From Pontiella sulfatireligans (GTDB lineage Bacteria; Verrucomicrobiota; Kiritimatiellia; Kiritimatiellales; Pontiellaceae): 64,000 nucleotides of DNA. How positions within the stretch are numbered: position 1 is the stretch's first letter; every line of letters starts with the position of its first letter. The notes beneath the pieces were generated by a model, which was not told the DNA's origin, searched no databases, and was given only the letters and a program-made list of their open reading frames with translations. The stretch lies in contig NZ_CAAHFH010000002.1 of NCBI RefSeq assembly GCF_900890705.1, positions 992,001-1,056,000 on the forward strand. Direction: 5' to 3'. The translations under genes and the position numbers were made by a program. This document shows, piece by piece, positions 1 to 9,789 of the stretch.

Positions 1-1543
1 TGCTGACGGTCCAGGCGTTGGCCGGCGCACACGCATTGAGAATGCGCGCCTCCAGCTCAAGGGCAAAGTCGGGATCAGCCACAAACACGCCGCACTCGGT
101 GTTGAGCTTGACGGAGCGCGGATCAAAGTTGTGGGAACCGATCAAGGCAAACTCGCCATCGATGACGAACGACTTGGCATGGATGCAGAGCCGCGGTCCC
201 TCGTGCGCAAGCGGCCCGGACGCATCGGGAGGAGCCTCCCCGTCCGCCGGCGCCGCACTGCGGGCCAGCGCGAGATAGTTGGGCACATAGCGCTCGCGGT
301 CGGCCGGATAGGGCTTGGCTTCGTAGATGTCGATCCCCGATTTTTTGTAGAGCTCCTTGCGGTGCTTGAAGGAGAGCGCATAGACGAGGATATGGTCAGC
401 CGCCGCCAAGCTATTGCTCGAAGCAATGATGCGCAGCTCCGGGTGCTTTTTGTGCAGGCGGTTGAACGCCCGGCGCACTTCGCGGTTGTAGATCAGATAA
501 GGCGTTTGATAGACCACGCTCTCTTTCGTCATTTCCAGCAAATCCTCGAACCAGTCGTCGAAATCCATGCGCGAGTTCCGGTCAAATTTACGCGGGGTGT
601 CGTAGACAAACCAGACATCGTTGACTTCGTAAATCTTCAGCGTTTTCCGGATCGTGGACAGCGCTGGCTCCGAGGCGAGCCGGTCGATCTCCTCAAATGA
701 AGCGCGGTGCTCCGGAGCGAAAAACGGCTCGTCGCCGTTGGTGAGTTGATCAAACGCGGCGCGCACATCCTTGAGTTGCGTCAGAAAAACCGCATTTTTG
801 TCCTGCCAGAACACCTCGAACGAATCCTGCATGTCCAGCACCGCCGGCCCGGCCACGACAATATCGCGATCGCGGAAGAGGAAGGTTTCGCTGCGGTCGA
901 AATATTTGCCCTCATAGTTGCGGCCGCCGGCAATGCCGATGCGGCCATCGACAAGCAGCAGCTTGTTGTGCATGCGGCGGTTCATGCGGCGCGCCTTGAA
1001 GATCAGGTTGTCCCATAGCCCGAACCGGCCCTGCTTGGCATATTCCGAGAGCGGCTTGTAGAGGCAGATTTCGAGGTTGCGGTGGGCCCGCGCCATGCGC
1101 GCAAGCCGCTTCGGCCCGGCCGGCATGTTGAGCCCGTCAATCAGAATGCGCACCAGCACGCCGCGCTCGGCCGCCTGCACCAGCTCGTCGAACACGAAGC
1201 GGCTGGAGGGATCGTCTTTCCAGATGAAGGTCTGAATGTCGAGCGTCTTGCGCGCGGCACGGATCAGGTGGATGCGCGCGAGCAGCGCGTCGTCGCCGGT
1301 CTCGAGCAGCGAAACATATTGAACCGAGCCGCCCTGCTCCTGGTTTTTCCAGGCCTTGGAAGCGAGCACTTGGTATTCCGACTGAACGGGGTTTGCTTTC
1401 TCGAGGTCGTTGCGCTTGAGCCGCTGATAGCGGAAGGCGTTTTCCAGCTTGCGCTCGGGGATGCTCGAACAGCCCGCCAGCCACACGACCGCGCACCCTG
1501 CCAAAACCCATCTGGCCGTCCGTTGATTCAAACCATTCCCCAT
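1..1543 (-). CDS. Phospholipase D-family lipoprotein, cardiolipin-synthase-like (3' end cut by window)
   Basis: The frame starts at ATG 1543 and stays open to the left edge, so 514 residues are visible and the C-terminus is missing. A hydrophobic N-terminus ends in the lipobox LAGC (Cys25), indicating an exported lipoprotein. Two HxKxxxxD motifs mark the phospholipase D superfamily: HNKLLLVD at about residue 192, followed by AGGRN, and HAKSFVID at about 455, followed by GSHNFDPRS. Double-HKD proteins of this layout include cardiolipin synthases and other phosphatidyl-transferring enzymes. Lipoprotein anchoring makes a periplasmic-side role likely, but the substrate cannot be read from sequence. 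No strong ribosome-binding site precedes the start. A paralogue with the same architecture lies at 44069-45634. Confidence 0.85.
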   Translation of the reverse strand, partial: MGNGLNQRTARWVLAGCAVVWLAGCSSIPERKLENAFRYQRLKRNDLEKANPVQSEYQVLASKAWKNQEQGGSVQYVSLLETGDDALLARIHLIRAARKTLDIQTFIWKDDPSSRFVFDELVQAAERGVLVRILIDGLNMPAGPKRLARMARAHRNLEICLYKPLSEYAKQGRFGLWDNLIFKARRMNRRMHNKLLLVDGRIGIAGGRNYEGKYFDRSETFLFRDRDIVVAGPAVLDMQDSFEVFWQDKNAVFLTQLKDVRAAFDQLTNGDEPFFAPEHRASFEEIDRLASEPALSTIRKTLKIYEVNDVWFVYDTPRKFDRNSRMDFDDWFEDLLEMTKESVVYQTPYLIYNREVRRAFNRLHKKHPELRIIASSNSLAAADHILVYALSFKHRKELYKKSGIDIYEAKPYPADRERYVPNYLALARSAAPADGEAPPDASGPLAHEGPRLCIHAKSFVIDGEFALIGSHNFDPRSVKLNTECGVFVADPDFALELEARILNACAPANAWTVS

Positions 1544-1849
1544 CCGATTCCAAGCGTTAAAAAGAATCCACATGTTAATGGTTCTGGGAAACGAAGCAAC
1601 CCTGTTCCCTCTCCCGCTTGGAAGCCATGCGCTCACCTATGCTTAATGTATTGCGCGAAGAAGGGCTGAAATCTTTGATACGACACTAGATATTGAGGTG
1701 CAGGGGATTTTAGTGATCGGAGCGTACGGCTCGTTAATAAAGCGGATTTCAGTGGAAGGCAAATCCTGTCCATCCCGTCAAAAAGTTCCGCACGAGCTCC
1801 CTTTGCGCGCTTTGCGAAGATTGGTCGCTATTCGTTCCCAATCATCTGT

Positions 1850-1993
1850 TCAAAACCCGTTTATAAGTGCGCCGACGAGAAACAAGACACAGAGGATGGA
1901 AACCGCCGCCGCCAATCCTAAGACTGCCGACTCGGCCTTATCTACCTTCCTCAGTTCTGTTTCCAGCGAATGCATGGGGACAATGAAGCACAT
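1850..1993 (-). CDS. Small single-span membrane protein, hypothetical
   Basis: A 47-codon frame begins at ATG 1993 (an alternative ATG at 1975 gives 41 residues). It has a charged stretch (ELRKVDKAE) and then one hydrophobic helix of about 22 residues (LGLAAAVSILCVLFLVGALI), ending at TGA 1850-1852. The amphipathic-then-transmembrane layout looks like a real protein and not random sequence, but there is no clear ribosome-binding site and I do not recognise a family. It lies alone in the 740-bp gap between the PLD gene and the kinase remnant. I see nothing else in 1544-1849. Confidence 0.35.
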   Translation of the reverse strand: MCFIVPMHSLETELRKVDKAESAVLGLAAAVSILCVLFLVGALINGF

Positions 1994-2082
1994 CCCGCGC
2001 CAGAACCCCGAAACAGCCGGTTTATATCGGGGATTTTAGAGCCTCTGAAGAAAAACCATAACCGCTCTCTGGTGGATGATTG

Positions 2083-2153
2083 GACAAGACGATTGAATGA
2101 CAGGACGATTTTCTCTTCTGGAATGAATGATCCTGTCATTCAATTATCCTGTC
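2083..2153. repeat. Inverted repeat, GAATGACAGGA word family
   Basis: Two 28-base arms (2083-2110 and 2126-2153) pair around a 15-base loop, with ATTGAATGACAGGA perfectly matched. Each arm also holds a near-tandem word, GACAAGAC or GACAGGA followed by GATTGAAT or similar. Almost the same 28-mer recurs at 58121-58189, so this is a dispersed family. Confidence 0.85.
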
Positions 2154-2280
2154 ATATTCTCGGTTAGAGACTTCCGGTGGCCATAGGAATATTTAAAACT
2201 CCATAACGATTCCGCGATCACGGATCGCGGCTACACTTTTTTTCGAAAATGCTCCCGTCGCAACGAGGGTTCCGGCGAGC

Positions 2281-3452
2281 CTACGGCAGCAACTCGACTT
2301 CTACTTTATAGAAGCCGGCGGTTTCAGCATTGTGGAGGGAGTCTGTGTAGCTGTTTTGCGGATAATTGACCACAGGGGGCAACTCGGTGAAACTATTGGT
2401 CAGGCTGTCCGTCCAATATTCCATGGTTCAAAGCCCGATGCCGCGCAAGTTTTCCGCCGGTTCCTTCCATGTGCCGTCATCCGCAACCATCAGTTGCAAC
2501 ATGCCGTTTTCTGAAGATACAGCAATCTCAATATAACTCGCCCGGGCATGGCGAATGGCATTGTTCACCGCCTCCTGCGCAATCCGGTACAGATGGGTTT
2601 CCACACCCGCGTCCGACATGGAAACGGATCCATCCATCTGAACCACGCACTTTACGCCGCAGCTCTCGGTGGTGCTTTCCGCCAGCTCAATTAAGGATTC
2701 GTGCAAACCGTACTGGACAATCTCCGACGGCATCAGACCGCGTGAAATCCGGCGGATCTGGTTGCTGCCAGATCGGAAACCTGCATGGCATCCGCCGCCC
2801 CGGGGTTGCATTCCCGCTTGAAGTTGTTGGCCAGCGAACGGCTCAGCAAGCTGATGCCCGTCATCAACTGGCCGATCGAATCGTGCAGATCCTGGCCGAT
2901 GCGCCGCCGCTCGCGCGTACCGGCCTCGGCGAGCTCTTCATTAAACTTCGGAGGCGAATTGTCGAAAATGCCGTAGAGCAAGAAGTGGTCGGGCGCCGAA
3001 AACTTTTTAATCTCCACATCGCGCCGGGAGCCGTCCAAACATTGAAAAATGATGCTTTGAATCGATTCATTCGTATCAGGCGAGCAGTGAGTAATCACAC
3101 TCATATCGGCCTCGCTGAAAACATCGGACAGGTTCATGCCGACCAAGCTTTCCGAGGTATAGCCAAACGCCCCGGGCACCCGGGAGCTGACCGACCGGAT
3201 GGCATGCGAGGCATCCGTCAGAACCAGACAAACCCGATCGTCCGCCATTGCGCAGGCGCACAGCGATTCCGCCGCATCGGGATCGGGGGGAGGCGTGGCT
3301 GCCTGCACGCAGGCGAACCGCCATTTCCCGCGTTTGCACTCATAGGGAAGCACATAGAGGTATTTCCGTCGGCCAGCCCCGTAGGACAGAGCCACCGAGG
3401 CGGACTGGCGGGTCCGCAACCGCTTCACGCAGCACGCCTCCCTCAAAGGCAT
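2281..3452 (-). pseudogene. Broken PAS/HisKA_3 sensor histidine kinase fused to a foreign tail
   Basis: From 3452 the protein shows a PAS-like region and then the phosphoacceptor box ERRRIGQDLHDSIGQL, typical of NarL-type (HisKA_3) kinases. Near 2763 a one-base loss shifts the frame: the next segment (IRRISRGLMPSE, then the HATPase N-box AQEAVNNAIRHA) continues in another frame. The ATPase domain stops at TGA 2428-2430 straight after the G-box residues RGIGL, where kinases normally read R (CGA to TGA would explain it). The same frame then continues to TAG 2281 with a sequence that is not kinase-like (about 49 codons ending GFYKVEVELLP), resembling the C-terminus of a secreted protein. The start is uncertain: an in-frame stop lies just upstream of 3452, so the N-terminus may also be lost. 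It is probably nonfunctional. Confidence 0.7.
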
Positions 3453-3807
3453 TGTCTGGATCGTTCAGAAATTTAAAACATCAGAAGAAGGTTCTGAGAT
3501 GCCGCTGGAATGAAAGTGGTGACGCAATTTTTGTTTTTCATCGTAGACACAAAAAATAAACTCCTCCACCCCTTCCGCCGGCGGATTCATTTTTATTTCC
3601 ACATGGCCTGAAATACCAAACATGCATTATTTCTCCGGCTGATACACCATTCGTCCGGCAACATTTCGCGTGCCTGCTATGTGCAACCTATCTTGTCCGC
3701 CCCTCAACGTCAATAATCCAGCTCTCCTCATGCATTCTTTATAAAACAACAACGGCTCGGGCGAAGGAGGCGAAACCGGCTCCATTTATCTTTCAATTCT
3801 CACCCTT

Positions 3808-3820
3808 GATGATAATCATC
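3808..3820 (+). promoter_or_regulatory. 13-bp palindrome, possible metal-regulator operator
   Basis: GATGATAATCATC is a perfect palindrome about 33 bases before the [2Fe-2S] protein start. It resembles a half of a Fur-type box (GATAATGATAATCATTATC). An iron-responsive role is a guess. The rest of the 400-bp gap 3453-3852 shows nothing I can name. Confidence 0.3.
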
Positions 3821-3852
3821 CTCGCATTTACAATGATTTCGGAGCAACTGGA

Positions 3853-4149
3853 ATGAAGACACACGAAGCCCCCTATGCATGCCACCTGTTCATCTGCACC
3901 AAATCCCGCGGCAACAAACGCAAATCATGCGGCGACGGCGCCAACCCCGAACTTACATCGCTTTTGAAGGATGAAGTCAAAAAACGCGGATGGAAGCCGA
4001 GGGTTCGCATTTCGGAGTCGAGCTGCCTCGGTGTATGCGACGCCGGCCCCAACCTCATGATTTATCCCCCGAAGATCTGGCTCTCCGATGTCTCCCTAGA
4101 CGACGTCCCCGAAATTCTCGCCACATTGGAAAAACTGCTTGCGGAATAA
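3853..4149 (+). CDS. Thioredoxin-like [2Fe-2S] ferredoxin-domain protein
   Basis: This 98-residue protein is a complete thioredoxin-like [2Fe-2S] domain. Four cysteines fit cluster ligation: C15 (FICTKS), C26 (KSCGDG), C58 and C62 (SSCLGVCDAGPN), a C-x10-C-x31-C-x3-C pattern. The family carries electrons as free ferredoxins or as the NuoE-like domain of larger enzymes; this one is free and cytoplasmic, with no signal peptide. It is a single-gene unit between a kinase remnant and a convergent tyrosine-kinase gene, so the redox partner cannot be inferred. A palindrome at 3808-3820 may be an operator. Confidence 0.85.
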   Translation: MKTHEAPYACHLFICTKSRGNKRKSCGDGANPELTSLLKDEVKKRGWKPRVRISESSCLGVCDAGPNLMIYPPKIWLSDVSLDDVPEILATLEKLLAE

Positions 4150-4305
4150 CTCCACTGTCTCAGTGGCCTGTCACGTCCTGACTAAAAGCATCCGTTTTCA
4201 GTTCTGCTGCTTAGCCGGCCCGCCCGCCAGCAGACAAAGCACTTTCGCTGAAGAGAGCCCAGAGGGCGGTCAGACGCAGATATACGGCGCATACTGCTTT
4301 TCTAC

Positions 4306-6501
4306 TCAGTCGCTCGTATAGGATTTATACCCCTGTCCATACCCATACCCTTCCGCCCCGCCAAACTTTCCAGCCAGAGAATAGGGCACATCATTTGCAA
4401 TGCAGCCTAATATATATACATCGACTTTGATTAAACGGCTGAGAACCAGCTTCAGTTTCCGGCGGCTCGTTTTACCAATCCTTGACACCAGGATCACCGA
4501 ATCTGCATGGCTGGCCAGAATCATCCCATCGCCTACCGGCCCCAATGGAGGAGAGTCGATAATAACACGATCATAGTGCAAACGAGCCCAATTGATCAAA
4601 GCTACCAACTCCTTCCGCCCCAGTATCGTTGCAGGGTTAGACTCCTTCAGCGGACGGCTGGTAATCAAATCCAGATCCTCGATGACATTGCTCGAAATAA
4701 GATGTGCGTGATCCAGTCCTGTATCGCTATTGAAGAACCACTCAAACAAGGAAGGGTGCTTTTCATCAACAGCAAAAACCTCGGCGATCCGCGGACGCCG
4801 CAGGTCTCCATCGATCAACAGGGTTTTTGCTCCGTTGCGGGCAGAGCTGGTGGCCAAATTGCAGGCCGAAACCGTCTTCCCCTCTCCGGGGGAAACGCTG
4901 CATACTACAACCACTTTTGAACGGCTCTTGAATGCTTCCGACAGCATGATGCCGTTGATCCCGGCAAACACCTCCACCATCGGGCCAAACTTGTCACGAA
5001 TACTGGCCGTCGCCAATTCAGCCCTCGACTTCACCAGCTTGTCGCTGGGAAGCGCGCCGAGTATGTTTAAATTGTATTCCTTGAGATCATTTACGGATGT
5101 AATCCGATCCATTAAGAACTCGATCAAAACAGCTAAACCAGCGCCGAACAGCAAAGCGACAAATATACATGTTATGACAATTTTCTTTTTGTCCGGCGCG
5201 ACAGGGATAATCGGAATTTCCGCCGCGCGGAGTATTTTGACAAACGCCGTATCTTGCTCTGCCGCCAGGCGGGTGCTTTCGGTACGCTCTAAAACCGAAA
5301 GGTACGACACCTCTGCGGCATCACGTTTCCGCTCGAACTTCTGCACCTTCCGCTCGCCCGCCGCCAAGGTCATTTCCAACTCCAGCAGTTCCGTCTCCAT
5401 TGAAGCTATACGTACAGACATTTGCTCAATCTGTTTCTCCAACAGCTGGATTTCGTTTTCAACCGCCTGAGCAGATACGTCAACGAACTGTTCAAGCCGA
5501 GCAAGAGTGCGAGCCTTGGTTGTCGCCGCCTGCTGATACCGAGGGTGAATTTCAGAATACCGCGTCGCCAGTTGATCCAACTCATCACTCGCCGCACGCC
5601 ACGCATCGATCAATTCAACCAACCGTTCTTCTTTGGGAAGCCCCGCTGGCAATGTTTCCAGAGCATTGTTGCCATCCTTCCAGCTGGTAACATACTCCCA
5701 ATTCGTGTTTTTTGACGCTAACCGGTTTTCAATCTGAGCCTTTTCCTGCGTAAGCGTTCCAAGCATTTGACTCAATACCTCACGCCTTTGCAGCAAAGAG
5801 TCCATCTGTAAATCCTGACGCAAATCTGCCAATTGCTGCTCGAGTTCTTCCAAATCGGACCTTTGCTCTTCGGCTTGGTCCACCAGCCACTGAACCGCCC
5901 CGTCTGAACGCGCTTTATTCTCTTGCACCATCAACTTACTGGCGCAATCAATCATCACATTCACAAGTTGCGCGGCAAACTCCGCATCAGGGCATTCAAA
6001 AGAAATATGTACAATATTGGCTTGTCCATCCTTCCACCAGTATACCTGACGCACCCAATACGCCAGCTCCTCCAAACCCACCCACGACGGGCACGTAATA
6101 TACTCATCATTCGAATAGCGTTTGAAATATTCCTCCGTGACCAGCTCCTCCATCGCAGGAGAACGGAACTTTGCAAAGCGCGTGTTGAACACAACGTCAA
6201 TATCGCGGGACTCGCCGCCATCATCAAACACAACATCGCTTTTGATGATCTGGGGCCGGCTGACGCTCATTTCAATTTCCGCTTCAGCCTTGTAAATTCG
6301 CACAGCGGTCATGGCCAGATAAACACCAACCCCCAAGCCAACGAAAGCCAACGCCCCCGGCAGATACCACCTGCGCAACACCATGCGCAACAACTTGATT
6401 GGGTTCAAGCCGCTTCCACCCCCGGAAACGTTGGGTTGCGTTGAGCGCTGATGCCCCGAATGCGACTCAGCACCAGAAGGGGTTTCACTTGTCGAAATCA
6501 T
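4306..6501 (-). CDS. Polysaccharide chain-length determinant / BY-type tyrosine autokinase (Wzc-like)
   Basis: The 731-residue protein has the full Wzc layout. A proline-rich cytoplasmic N-terminus leads to transmembrane helix 1 at about residues 46-67. A long periplasmic coiled-coil follows (Glu/Gln-rich, roughly 190-410), then transmembrane helix 2 near 445-468 after APDKKK. A cytoplasmic kinase domain carries Walker A SPGEGKT (Lys542), Walker A' LLIDGDLRRP and Walker B VIIDSPP (Asp649). The C-terminus is rich in Gly-Tyr (GYGYGQGY), the usual autophosphorylation cluster. Such proteins control length and export of capsule or exopolysaccharide. No glycosyltransferases are adjacent, so the rest of the pathway is elsewhere. 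It is divergent from the membrane protein at 6906. Confidence 0.92.
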   Translation of the reverse strand: MISTSETPSGAESHSGHQRSTQPNVSGGGSGLNPIKLLRMVLRRWYLPGALAFVGLGVGVYLAMTAVRIYKAEAEIEMSVSRPQIIKSDVVFDDGGESRDIDVVFNTRFAKFRSPAMEELVTEEYFKRYSNDEYITCPSWVGLEELAYWVRQVYWWKDGQANIVHISFECPDAEFAAQLVNVMIDCASKLMVQENKARSDGAVQWLVDQAEEQRSDLEELEQQLADLRQDLQMDSLLQRREVLSQMLGTLTQEKAQIENRLASKNTNWEYVTSWKDGNNALETLPAGLPKEERLVELIDAWRAASDELDQLATRYSEIHPRYQQAATTKARTLARLEQFVDVSAQAVENEIQLLEKQIEQMSVRIASMETELLELEMTLAAGERKVQKFERKRDAAEVSYLSVLERTESTRLAAEQDTAFVKILRAAEIPIIPVAPDKKKIVITCIFVALLFGAGLAVLIEFLMDRITSVNDLKEYNLNILGALPSDKLVKSRAELATASIRDKFGPMVEVFAGINGIMLSEAFKSRSKVVVVCSVSPGEGKTVSACNLATSSARNGAKTLLIDGDLRRPRIAEVFAVDEKHPSLFEWFFNSDTGLDHAHLISSNVIEDLDLITSRPLKESNPATILGRKELVALINWARLHYDRVIIDSPPLGPVGDGMILASHADSVILVSRIGKTSRRKLKLVLSRLIKVDVYILGCIANDVPYSLAGKFGGAEGYGYGQGYKSYTSD

Positions 6502-6905
6502 AATCAGCCACCATTAGTAAGCACCACGGGAAAAATTTACCTTAAAAAAAACAAAAGCATGTTAAGCATGCTCATGAATCTCTATGCAAAATACAACTCC
6601 TAAGAAAAAAAACCTGTTTCTCCTCCCTGCTCCGTCAAAATTCAACCAGAACGTCCTAAAAAACAAGAATCCGACCCTGTATCAAGCAGTAATCATGCCC
6701 CATGCGAAAACAACACGCCAAGCCCTCGTTATCAGATCCAGTACATGCCTTTTATTCTGTTGAATTCCGGCATCCTGAAAGGGACTGACCAAAGAGCCCT
6801 TCTCCATAACAGGTGCAAAAGACGCAAAACAGCTTATTAAGGGCCTATTCCACCCTATCTCTCCCCATTTTCGTTAAATTGCCAATCCTATGATGCAAAG
6901 GTATA
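6502..6905. other. Divergent AT-rich intergenic region
   Basis: This 400-bp gap between two divergent genes must hold both promoters. It is much richer in A and T than its surroundings and contains the imperfect palindrome GCATGTTAAGCATGC near 6558-6572. I see no convincing small gene, RNA or word-type repeat here. Confidence 0.5.
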
Positions 6906-7997
6906 ATGCTTACGATGAAAAACGCGAAAGAGATCGGATTGCTCGCATTGCTTCTCACCGGGCTGCCGCTGGCGGGGATCTGGGTTGCAGGTCACGACCC
7001 TGCTCTTTATCTGCTAGAATTCCCGCCCCGTACACGCTATGCCGAACACGCCGCATTTTCGTGGCCCGTATTCATCGGCCTCGCCGTTGTTATAACAATT
7101 GTGATGCTTCCGTTTCTAATTCGTATATGCGCAACCAACCGATCGGCTATCTGCAGGAACAACAACCCAAAACGCTTTCCTTGGTGGGGTGGCCTTTCCA
7201 TTGGCCTCGGCCTCCTCTTTTGGAGTCTGGCTTGGATGCGGCAGACTTGGTTCGAACCATTCCAGCTCTACAGCTTCACACCCCAGTGGCTTTGCTACAT
7301 TGTTGCGATCAATGCAATGACCCGGCACCGAACCGGCCGGAGCCTGCTAACCCACAACACCAAATTCCTCCTGTTGCTCTTTCCGCTCAGCGCCGCCTTC
7401 TGGTGGTTTTTTGAATACCTCAACCGGTTCGTGCAAAATTGGTGGTACACCTGCGGAACGGAATTCGCCCCGGCGCAATACTTCATCGCAGCCACTCTTT
7501 CCTTCTCAACGGTCCTTCCCGCGGTGCTCTCCACCGAAGAATGGATTGCTTCCAATCCGCGGAATACCGCCGGCCTCAAATATTTCATTCCTATCCATTT
7601 TCCCAAACCCAAGCTCGCAGCCACGATCACGCTTTTGGTTTCAGCCTCCGGCCTACTCTTCATTGGGCGCTATCCCGACCAGCTTTTCCCGTTGCTCTGG
7701 GTCGCACCGCTCCTGCTGCTGATGGCGCTCCAAACCATCGCCAACCGCCCCTCCTTTTTCCCAGAAATCGAAACCGGCGACTGGCGGCGGATCTACCGAT
7801 TCTGCCTTGCGGCGCTCATCTGCGGTTTTTTCTGGGAGATGTGGAACTGGCACAGCCTGGCCAAGTGGATATATTCCGTGCCGTATGTTGACCGCTTCCA
7901 CCTTTTTGAGATGCCGATCCTCGGTTATGCCGGCTACCTCCCTTTCGGCCTTGAATGCGCCGTGATCGCCCAGCTCATCCGAAACAAAAAAAAATAA
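6906..7997 (+). CDS. Conserved polytopic membrane protein of unknown function
   Basis: The 363-residue protein has roughly nine or ten hydrophobic helices and no soluble domain. Near the C-terminus are WEMWNWHSLAKW and FEMPILGYAGYLPFGLE, which look like a conserved block with polar residues inside membrane segments. I recall similar unannotated membrane proteins but cannot name a function. Start choice is open between ATG 6906 and ATG 6915 (MKNAKEIG); neither has a strong ribosome-binding site. It precedes the ammonium transporter cluster but is separated by about 200 bp with its own promoter-like sequence, so it is probably not part of that unit. Confidence 0.75.
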   Translation: MLTMKNAKEIGLLALLLTGLPLAGIWVAGHDPALYLLEFPPRTRYAEHAAFSWPVFIGLAVVITIVMLPFLIRICATNRSAICRNNNPKRFPWWGGLSIGLGLLFWSLAWMRQTWFEPFQLYSFTPQWLCYIVAINAMTRHRTGRSLLTHNTKFLLLLFPLSAAFWWFFEYLNRFVQNWWYTCGTEFAPAQYFIAATLSFSTVLPAVLSTEEWIASNPRNTAGLKYFIPIHFPKPKLAATITLLVSASGLLFIGRYPDQLFPLLWVAPLLLLMALQTIANRPSFFPEIETGDWRRIYRFCLAALICGFFWEMWNWHSLAKWIYSVPYVDRFHLFEMPILGYAGYLPFGLECAVIAQLIRNKKK

Positions 7998-8115
7998 CAT
8001 TTTTGGAATCAATCCAACAGATCTGTCCGATTTGTCGGACGCACTCGATCACCTATTCTTCCCCAAATTATTACTATTATATGGTCTGCAATAACTTGCA
8101 CACAATATTTCACCA

Positions 8116-8130
8116 ATGTACACCTCGTGC
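8116..8130 (+). promoter_or_regulatory. Weak sigma-54-like site upstream of the first amt
   Basis: ATGTACACCTCGTGC aligns at 10 of 15 positions with the better sigma-54 candidate before the second amt (9790-9804) and keeps the GC of the -12 box, but the -24 GG is TG. The two upstream regions also share a GATCTGTC-type stretch and GGAACCG-GGATGCA before the ribosome-binding site, so they look like diverged copies. Confidence 0.25.
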
Positions 8131-8201
8131 ATTAGGATATTCAATATTTTTTGTTGGTTCCAATTATTGGAACCGGGGATGCAGCAAACAGGAGAGAGAG
8201 A

Positions 8202-9232
8202 ATGCTAAAATCAAAACTGGCGGCCGTCATGGCTGTCTTTATCGCGTTGCTGTGCTCTGCGGGCACCGTATTCGCGGGCGACGGATCCCCCGAAGTCGAT
8301 ACCGGCACGACGGCGTGGATGCTAACCTCAACCGGTCTGGTTCTACTGATGGTTCCCGGACTGGCCATGTTCTACGGCGGCCTCGTCCGCACCAAGAACG
8401 TGCTCGGCACCATGTGATGCACAGCTTCGCGGCCATGGCCGTGGTGGGTGTGCTCTGGATGATCTGCGGCTATTCCATGAGCTTTGGCTCGAATGTCCTT
8501 GGCGGATAGTTTGGCTGGAACTGGGACTGTTTCATGCTCAAGGGCATTGACGAATCCATCATGGATGCCGGCATCCCAGAATATGTCTTTGCCATGTTCC
8601 AGGGCAAGTTTGCGATCATCACCCCGGCACTGATCGCCGGCGCCTTCGCCGAGCGCATCAAGTTCCGCGGCTACTGCATCTTCATCGCGCTCTGGAGCCT
8701 GATCATCTACAACCCGCTCTGCCACTGGGTCTGGGCCGAAGACGACTTCCTCTTCCAAAAAGGCGCCATCGACTTTGCCGGCGGCACCGTCATTCACATT
8801 TCCGCCGGAGCGGCCGCGCTCGTGGCCGCCTTCCACCTCGGCCCGCGCCGCGGCTATCCGAAGACCGCCATGCACCCGAACAACCTCGTCATGACGCTTA
8901 TGGGCGCCGGTCTCCTTTGGGTCGGTTGGTTCGGCTACGACGATACGCTCGACGTGTTCGGCATCCACGGCGTTGCCGCCCTCTGGGGCGCCATCGGCCT
9001 GACCTTCGTGCTGCGCCCCGGCACCATCGACGTGAGCGTGATGCATCAGCTATGGGTTCAGACGGAAGGCTGCCTGGTCAGCTTGACCTACTCCGGCGTC
9101 ATGACCTTCATCCTGATCGTGATCGTCGATAAGCTCTTCGGTTTCCGCATGAGCGAAGACGAAGAAAAAGCCGGCATAGACCACAGCCTCCACTCCGAGC
9201 GCGGCTACGGCATGGTTAACCTTAACTCGTAA
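8202..9232 (+). pseudogene. amt: Ammonium transporter Amt, inactivated copy
   Basis: The start at ATG 8202 follows GGAGAGAGAG and encodes a signal-like helix and the Amt motif PGLAMFYGGLVR. Three lesions follow. A two-base insertion after ACCATG (8412-8416) shifts the frame: MHSFAAMAVVG continues in another frame. A TAG at 8507-8509 falls between LGG and FGWNWDCF, where intact relatives read an amino acid (probably Trp). After VGWFG the sequence jumps to YDDTLDVFGIHG, so about 80 residues covering several central helices are missing, in frame. The rest to 9232 looks normal. The two pore histidine regions (VIHISAG and FGIHG) survive, but no working channel could fold. It is followed 30 bases later by a P-II gene, as in active amt-glnK units. 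Confidence 0.88.
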
Positions 9233-9262
9233 TGCGTCATTCGTAACTACGGAGAATTTGAT

Positions 9263-9607
9263 ATGAAATTGATTACCGCAATTATTCAGGAAGACAAACT
9301 CGACGAAGTGCGCGAAGCACTGACCGCGGCCGAAACCGGCCGCATCACTGTAACCCGCGTCGATGGACATGGGCGCCAGGAAAACACCGAAATCTACCGG
9401 GGCCAAGTGGTGGTTCCAAACCTGATTCCCAAAGTTGAACTCAAGATCGGCGTCAACGAGGAGTTTATCGACATCACCATCGACGCCATCCTCAAAGCCG
9501 CGCGCCATGGTCCGGAAGGCAAGGTTGGCGATGGGAAAATCTTCATCACCCCGCTCGAAGAATGCATCCGCATCCGCACCGGCGAGCGGGGTGGCGAAGC
9601 GATTTAA
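9263..9607 (+). CDS. glnK: P-II signalling protein, GlnK/GlnB family
   Basis: The 114-residue protein spans the whole P-II fold, with KLITAIIQ at the start, a T-loop, and the nucleotide-binding B/C-loop GPEGKVGDGKIF and RIRTGERG. P-II proteins sense 2-oxoglutarate and ATP/ADP and plug Amt channels or control nitrogen enzymes. The T-loop reads EIYRGQVVVPNLIPK: Tyr46 is kept but position 51, the uridylylated Tyr of enterobacterial P-II, is not Tyr. Regulation by uridylylation is therefore unlikely. It follows the broken amt by 30 bases with ribosome-binding site GGAG. Confidence 0.93.
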   Translation: MKLITAIIQEDKLDEVREALTAAETGRITVTRVDGHGRQENTEIYRGQVVVPNLIPKVELKIGVNEEFIDITIDAILKAARHGPEGKVGDGKIFITPLEECIRIRTGERGGEAI

Positions 9608-9789
9608 GCCCAACTTCGCAAGCACAAAAAAGGCGACCTTGACGCCGCCCTTTTGCGGCCAAACAGCAACAATTTTGTTTCACGCAAAACAAATCTGTCA
9701 GATCTGTCGGACAAAACCGATCAACAAAAACACAGCTTCTTTTCCGCAACCAACTCTCCCCACAACACTTGCAACTCACCTCCTCCTAA

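Noticed and set aside
8116..8130. Confident sigma-54 promoter for amt1
   Set aside because: The -24 GG is missing; listed only as a weak relative of the amt2 site.
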